In this document: in pieces, positions 59,895 through 64,000 of the stretch
How the letters are laid out: every line of letters begins with the position of its first letter
How positions within the stretch are numbered: position 1 is the first letter of the stretch
NCBI GenBank assembly: GCA_029260755.1
Contig: JAJDCQ010000070.1
Span: forward strand, 58,358 to 122,357
Direction of reading: 5' to 3'
Source: Planctomycetota bacterium
GTDB lineage: Bacteria; Planctomycetota; J058; JAJDCQ01
DNA: 64,000 nucleotides
Translations under genes and position numbers: made by a program
The notes under the pieces: generated by a model
What the model was told of the DNA's origin: nothing
The model's input: only the letters and a program-made list of their open reading frames with translations
Database searches by the model: none

Positions 59895-62438
59895 TCACCG
59901 ATCCTCGAGTAGCCCGCCGAGCGCCAGCCGCACGACGTCGTGACGGTAGGCGAGCCGGCGTGCGTGCGCGAGGCAGGCGTCGCGGCTTTCGGGCGCGCGC
60001 AGCGCGAGGGCGACGAGCGCCGCGACGCGAACGTCGGGGGCGAGCGAGGCGACCACCCGCGGGTCGATCGTCGCGTCGGGCGTCTCGAGCCACTTCGCGA
60101 GCCGCCGTTCCTCGTGACCGCCCGCGGTCCGGAGGGCCGAGACGGACCTCTCGAGCGCGGCCGCGGCGAGGTCGGCGGAGCCGTCGTCGAGGGCGAGGGC
60201 GAGGGCCAGGAGGAGGCGGCCCATCCGCATCCGGGCGGCGACCGCGTTCGGGAACTGCTCCGCCTCGGGCGGGGCCGCGAACTGGATCGCGTCGTCGATC
60301 CGCCCGTCGATGGCGGCGAGCTCGAAGTCCGTGGCGCTCCGGGGTCCCGCCCCGATGGCGAGGACGAACTTCCGCGCATCCCGCTCCGCGAGAGCGATGC
60401 TCGCCTCGACCGAGAGGCGGGCGACGTCGAGCGCGTCCGTCGAGTCTCCGCCTGCGCGGAAGAGGTCGAGGTAGGATGCGACGAGCTCGTCGAGCTCGTC
60501 GCGCCGGTCGAGCCGGACGAGCAGCTCGATCTGGCGGTCGAGGGCGACCTGGTCGCCCGGCGCCTCCCGGACGGTTCGCGCGTTGAGCGCGGCGACCTCA
60601 TCGAGCTCGCCGGCGGCGAGGAGGCACTCCTGTAGGGTGGACTGCGCGCTCGGGCCGGAGATCGCCTCGGCCGCCGCCCGGGCGTGGCCGAGGGCGGCTT
60701 CGAGCTCCGCGTCGGCGAGGAGCCGCCAGGCCGTTCCGAGATGACCGTAGGCGCACGGCGAGGAGGCCGTCAGCGCCTGCTCGTACCACCGGAGCGTCTC
60801 GTCCGGATCGGGCGCGGCGCGTCCGGCCAGGTAGGCGAGCGCGCCGTCGCCGGGGGAGGCGTTCGCGAGGGCGGCGTACTCGGAGGCGAGGTCCCGGTCG
60901 GGCCGGGTCCTCTCGATGACGTCCTGCCAGGTGCGGTGCCAGTCGACCCGGACGGGACGGACGTCGAGGCCCGCCTGGAGGAGCGCGATCACCCGCTCCG
61001 GCTCGAGGAAGACGCTGATGAGGTGGAGGAGCTCCCCGTTCTCGGGATCGCGGGCGAGGCTCGTTTCCAGGAACGCCTCGAGCGCCCCCCTCGCCCCGTA
61101 CTGGGCGAGGGCCGCGACCAGGTCGGCCACGGGCACGGCGAGGGCCTGGTCGAGGACGCGTCGGGTTCCTCCGCGATCGCCGCCCTGAATCGAGGTCGGC
61201 GGGTCGCGGAAGGCAACGTCGATGCCGCGGCGGGCGAAGACCGGGCGGCCGGTGTGGAGGACCATCTCGGGATCGCCCGAGCGGCCGTAGTGCGCGACAT
61301 GCTCGGTGAAGACGGCGGTGGTGTCGGGGTTCACGACGACGTCGGTCGAGCCGACGTAGTCGACTGGGATCGGCACCTCGAAGGCGGCGAACGAGAACGC
61401 GCCGCCGGGGGCGGGCGCGACCTGGACGGTGCCGGGTGAGAGGGTGAGCGTGCTCGGTCGCCCTCCGGCGACGAGCGTGACCCGCCGCTCGCCGACGAGG
61501 ACGTCGTAGTCGTGGTCGAGGCCGTTCGCGAGGTGGACCGGGACGCCCGCGAGCAGGCCGCCGATCACGATCCACGCGACGATCACGACCGCGATCGCCG
61601 GGGCGATCATCAGCGGCGCGAACGAGAGCGCGGCGTTCGGGAGGGCGGGGTTGTTCCGCGTCTGGAGGAGGTCGCGGGCGAACCGCCGGGCCCCCTCGCT
61701 CTTGCCGGCGGAGGCGCTCTCGGCTTCCGCGACGACCTCTTCGGGAACGTCGGGGCAGCGCTCCCGCACCGTCTCGAGAGCGGCGAGCGCGTCGCGGTGC
61801 CGGCCGTCGGCCTGGTAGGCCTCGACGAGGGCCATGCCGAGCCAGGCCGATCCCTCGGGGTCGGCCTTGATCGCGGCGGCGACGTGCTCGGCGGCTGCGT
61901 CGGGATCGCCGGCGCGCAGCAACGCCAGGGCGAGGCCGCAGCGGGCCTCGGGGCAGCTCGCGTCGCGGTCGAGGGCGCGCCGGTTCGCGCTCAGGGCGGC
62001 GTCGTCCATCAAGAAGTGGGCGTAGCCGCCGCCGAGGGACGCGAGCATCGTCGCGTCTCCGGCGAAGGCGCGCTCGATCCCGAGGGCGACCTCGTAGAAC
62101 CCCTCCCGGTCGTCGAGGCCGACGGTGACGGCGAGCGCCTCCTCGGCGACCTCGCGGTCAGTCGGCGCATCGCGGAACGCGGCGAGCCGCGGCTCGATCT
62201 CGGTCGCTCGGATGCGGGCCCACTCCTTGCCGGAGGCGACGCGGCCCTGGTCGCAGGCCGAGCACATCCGGAAGATCCGCTGCCGTCCCATCGGGATGAT
62301 CGGGATGAAGTAGAGATGGCCCGCGTGCCACGCCTCGTAGGAGCGCTTGTAGCCGGCCCGGCCGCAGGACTCGCAGGCCGCGCGGACGACCGCGGCGCGG
62401 CGCTTTCCGTAGTGGCGAGAGCCCCAGATGATGACCAT
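59895..62438 (-). CDS. zinc-ribbon / TPR membrane protein
   Basis: 847 residues. An N-terminal ribbon (CESCGRAGYKRSYEAW, then CSACDQGR, about 20-60) precedes TPR-like helices. One transmembrane helix lies at about 285-308, then a beta-rich stretch (LANGLDHDYDVLVGERRVTLVAGG) and a long TPR array to the end (about 420-840). No catalytic motif. The layout resembles planctomycete scaffold proteins. ATG at 62438 with AGGAGG at 6-11 bp, clearly the start. Confidence 0.7.
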   Translation of the reverse strand: MVIIWGSRHYGKRRAAVVRAACESCGRAGYKRSYEAWHAGHLYFIPIIPMGRQRIFRMCSACDQGRVASGKEWARIRATEIEPRLAAFRDAPTDREVAEEALAVTVGLDDREGFYEVALGIERAFAGDATMLASLGGGYAHFLMDDAALSANRRALDRDASCPEARCGLALALLRAGDPDAAAEHVAAAIKADPEGSAWLGMALVEAYQADGRHRDALAALETVRERCPDVPEEVVAEAESASAGKSEGARRFARDLLQTRNNPALPNAALSFAPLMIAPAIAVVIVAWIVIGGLLAGVPVHLANGLDHDYDVLVGERRVTLVAGGRPSTLTLSPGTVQVAPAPGGAFSFAAFEVPIPVDYVGSTDVVVNPDTTAVFTEHVAHYGRSGDPEMVLHTGRPVFARRGIDVAFRDPPTSIQGGDRGGTRRVLDQALAVPVADLVAALAQYGARGALEAFLETSLARDPENGELLHLISVFLEPERVIALLQAGLDVRPVRVDWHRTWQDVIERTRPDRDLASEYAALANASPGDGALAYLAGRAAPDPDETLRWYEQALTASSPCAYGHLGTAWRLLADAELEAALGHARAAAEAISGPSAQSTLQECLLAAGELDEVAALNARTVREAPGDQVALDRQIELLVRLDRRDELDELVASYLDLFRAGGDSTDALDVARLSVEASIALAERDARKFVLAIGAGPRSATDFELAAIDGRIDDAIQFAAPPEAEQFPNAVAARMRMGRLLLALALALDDGSADLAAAALERSVSALRTAGGHEERRLAKWLETPDATIDPRVVASLAPDVRVAALVALALRAPESRDACLAHARRLAYRHDVVRLALGGLLEDR

Positions 62439-62495
62439 GACCGACCTCCTGCTTCCGCCTCGCGGTGGGCGTCTCTCGGATTCTACCCCGGATTG

Positions 62496-62660
62496 TTCAC
62501 GAGCATCATGGCGAGGTCGAGCGAGAGTCCGCTGGGCAAGGACGCAGGGCCGAAATCGGCCGAGCTGGCCTGTCTTGGCCTGCGAGCGCCGATTTCGGCC
62601 CTGAGGACGCAGCCCAGCGGGCTCGTAGCCGACCGCAGCCGAGGCTCGTGAATAATGCTC
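62496..62660. repeat. 165-bp imperfect palindrome
   Basis: Nested inverted arms: TTCACGAG (62496-62503)/CTCGTGAA (62645-62652), CCGCTGGGC (62529-62537)/GCCCAGCGG (62612-62620), and the perfect 15-bp AGGGCCGAAATCGGC (62546-62560)/GCCGATTTCGGCCCT (62588-62602). GAGCAT/ATGCTC extends it to 62660. A MITE-like or IS-target structure just outside the IS110-family transposase. Confidence 0.6.
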
Positions 62661-62902
62661 CTTAGGGATTGTCAAGCGCTCCTGTTCTCAGATCGTCGTC
62701 TCGGTTCGTTCCGATCGTCCTTTCGAGCTCGCTTCGCGGCTCATGAGGGTGTTCGGCGACGCCTCGCATTCGGGGCTGAGTGGTCAAAGCCACGATCATT
62801 CACCGGAGTGCGCCGCCGTTCGACCCGTTACGACGTTTGATCTGGTGTCCCGTCCTCCCGTCCTCCCATCCTTGCCGGCTTCGTGACGCGCGTGGTCGCG
62901 AG
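62661..62902. other. noncoding region downstream of the transposase
   Basis: 242 bp between the palindrome and the transposase stop. No gene. Some IS110/IS1111-group elements encode their bridge RNA in a noncoding end, so this stretch could hold part of it; nothing was identified by eye. Confidence 0.3.
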
Positions 62903-63958
62903 CTAGCCGGCCATCGAGAGGCACTTCTTTAGCGAAAACTCCTCGCCCGTGCGAAGGGTCACGTAGACTCCGACCAGGAGGCGCCTGGCGAGCGCCGTCC
63001 GGACCTTGTTGCGATGCGACCGCTTCAAGCGTGGCTCCGCCCACCGCCGGGCATCGTCATTTCGTGCGAGGAGACGGACGGCCCACTCGCTCAGAATCCA
63101 GCGCAGTTCTCGATTGCCTCGCTTGGTGATCTTTCCGTGATGTCCTGTGTCCTTCGCCGAGAGGATCACCCGTGGGACGAGGCCTGCGAAGCTAGCCGCC
63201 TGGCGAGCCCCGCGGAAGCGCGCGACGTCGCCGAGTTCGGCGATGAGGGTGAGGGCGGTCTGGGGACCGATTCCCGGCAGCTCGGTCAGCGCAGCGACTC
63301 TCGGACTACTCTGCGCTGCGGCGTCGATTCGCTTCGTGAGCGTACCGATGCTCGTTTGGATCGATTCGAGCGAGTCGACGAGCTGGTTGAGACATAGCGA
63401 GAGGTCCGTGACCGCCAGGGTCAGACCTCGAAGGATCGCGATGTTCTTCTTGGCGTAAAGCGCTCCGCTTGGTTGAGGCGTGCGGTAGGCGTTCAGGAGT
63501 CCGCGAATCTGATTGACCAGCTGCTGCCGAATCGAGACCAGCTTGTGACGAGTGCGAAGGACCTTGCGCGTGCCGTATTCAGTGTCCGTCGGATAGTGGG
63601 TCTTGGCGTATCGGTCGAGGTCTTTGAGGAACAGACGCCGCGCAATCTCATTCGCGTCGCGCTTGTCCGTCTTCTTCCCCAGCTTCTTGAGGTCCAGCTT
63701 CACCGGATCGGCGACCAGGACGTCGACGCCTCGGTCACGAAGAGCGTTTACGAACCAGCGATTGCAGCCGAGGGCTTCGACCGCGACCCGGATGCGAGAT
63801 CGACCGTAGCCAGTGATCAACACGATCGCTTCCATGCCCTGCTCGAGGGAGGCTCCCGTCAGGCGACGCTCCTCGACGATCTCGCCGCTCGCCTCGAGAA
63901 CACAGATCTGGATGACGGACTTGTGGAGATCGACACCGACGTAATACCTTGGCCGCAT
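62903..63958 (-). CDS. IS110-family transposase
   Basis: 351-residue DEDD recombinase. N-terminal RuvC-like domain: YYVGVDLHKS (first Asp), Glu in VAVEALGCN, KTDKRDANEIA (last two Asp). C-terminal Transposase_20 helix-hairpin region: LTELPGIGPQTALTLIAELGD, QAASFAGLVP and the Ser region RGNRELRWILSEWA. AGGAG lies 6-10 bp before the ATG at 63958. An ATG at 63994 lacks a ribosome site. The left boundary is outside the window, so IS ends cannot be set. IS110 elements use a bridge/seek RNA from a noncoding end; only 42 bp upstream is visible. Confidence 0.9.
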   Translation of the reverse strand: MRPRYYVGVDLHKSVIQICVLEASGEIVEERRLTGASLEQGMEAIVLITGYGRSRIRVAVEALGCNRWFVNALRDRGVDVLVADPVKLDLKKLGKKTDKRDANEIARRLFLKDLDRYAKTHYPTDTEYGTRKVLRTRHKLVSIRQQLVNQIRGLLNAYRTPQPSGALYAKKNIAILRGLTLAVTDLSLCLNQLVDSLESIQTSIGTLTKRIDAAAQSSPRVAALTELPGIGPQTALTLIAELGDVARFRGARQAASFAGLVPRVILSAKDTGHHGKITKRGNRELRWILSEWAVRLLARNDDARRWAEPRLKRSHRNKVRTALARRLLVGVYVTLRTGEEFSLKKCLSMAG

Positions 63959-64000
63959 TGTTGGCTCCTGGGCTGGGGTTTGTGTTGCCCCCACATTTTG

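Overview
The window is a high-GC bacterial chromosome segment. The best fit is Planctomycetota. It holds five Hanks-type Ser/Thr kinases in about 45 kb, most fused to TPR or formylglycine-generating-enzyme-like domains, plus FHA, PilZ and START proteins, several small zinc-ribbon proteins and many very long secreted or low-complexity proteins. Myxococcota is the main alternative. No rRNA or tRNA gene was recognised.

Layout. 1-5.9 kb: an MFS transporter (cut by the window edge), a PlsC-like acyltransferase, and a solute-binding lipoprotein translationally coupled to an outer-membrane porin-like protein. 5.9-22 kb: a signalling district with four large kinases, a small operon of a zinc-ribbon membrane protein and a second membrane protein leading into the FGE-type kinase, an FmdB operon, and a SIS-domain protein. 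22.3-25.2 kb: a PAS histidine kinase and a sigma-54 response regulator. 35.1-39 kb: a LeuA-like synthase divergent from aspartokinase. 39.3-53.8 kb: a PilZ protein with an SR-like tail, a PtsN-like EIIA, an unrecognised 939-aa protein, acyl-CoA dehydrogenase, a SleB-type wall hydrolase with DPR repeats, an FHA-GAF protein divergent from the fifth kinase, two tandem PTPS/QueD-family genes and an orphan ABC ATPase. 54-54.9 kb: a 26-bp minisatellite. 55-62.4 kb: secreted hydrolases, tiny genes, a START lipoprotein-like protein and a zinc-ribbon/TPR membrane protein. The right edge is an IS110-family transposase.

The most notable structure is 25.46-34.71 kb. It reads as two related integrative elements sitting in tandem between host flanks. 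Three direct copies of a core (TTCTCTTCCTC) lie at 25460, 30279 and 34701. Sequence to the right of the core is shared only by copies 1 and 2, where each element would begin. Sequence to the left is shared only by copies 2 and 3, where each would end. This is the pattern expected of attL, a junction att and attR. Element A (4.8 kb) carries the tyrosine integrase, an excisionase-like remnant and phage-type cargo. Element B (4.4 kb) has no recombinase and carries an Abi-alpha-like gene with a membrane and zinc-ribbon neighbour. Each element begins with a gene for the same unrecognised single-pass membrane protein family, and each contains a DUF6378-type gene. In B both of these are frame-disrupted. 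B therefore looks like a non-autonomous, possibly anti-phage, satellite that would depend on A's integrase.

All function calls rest on reading the sequence. No database search or structure prediction was run.
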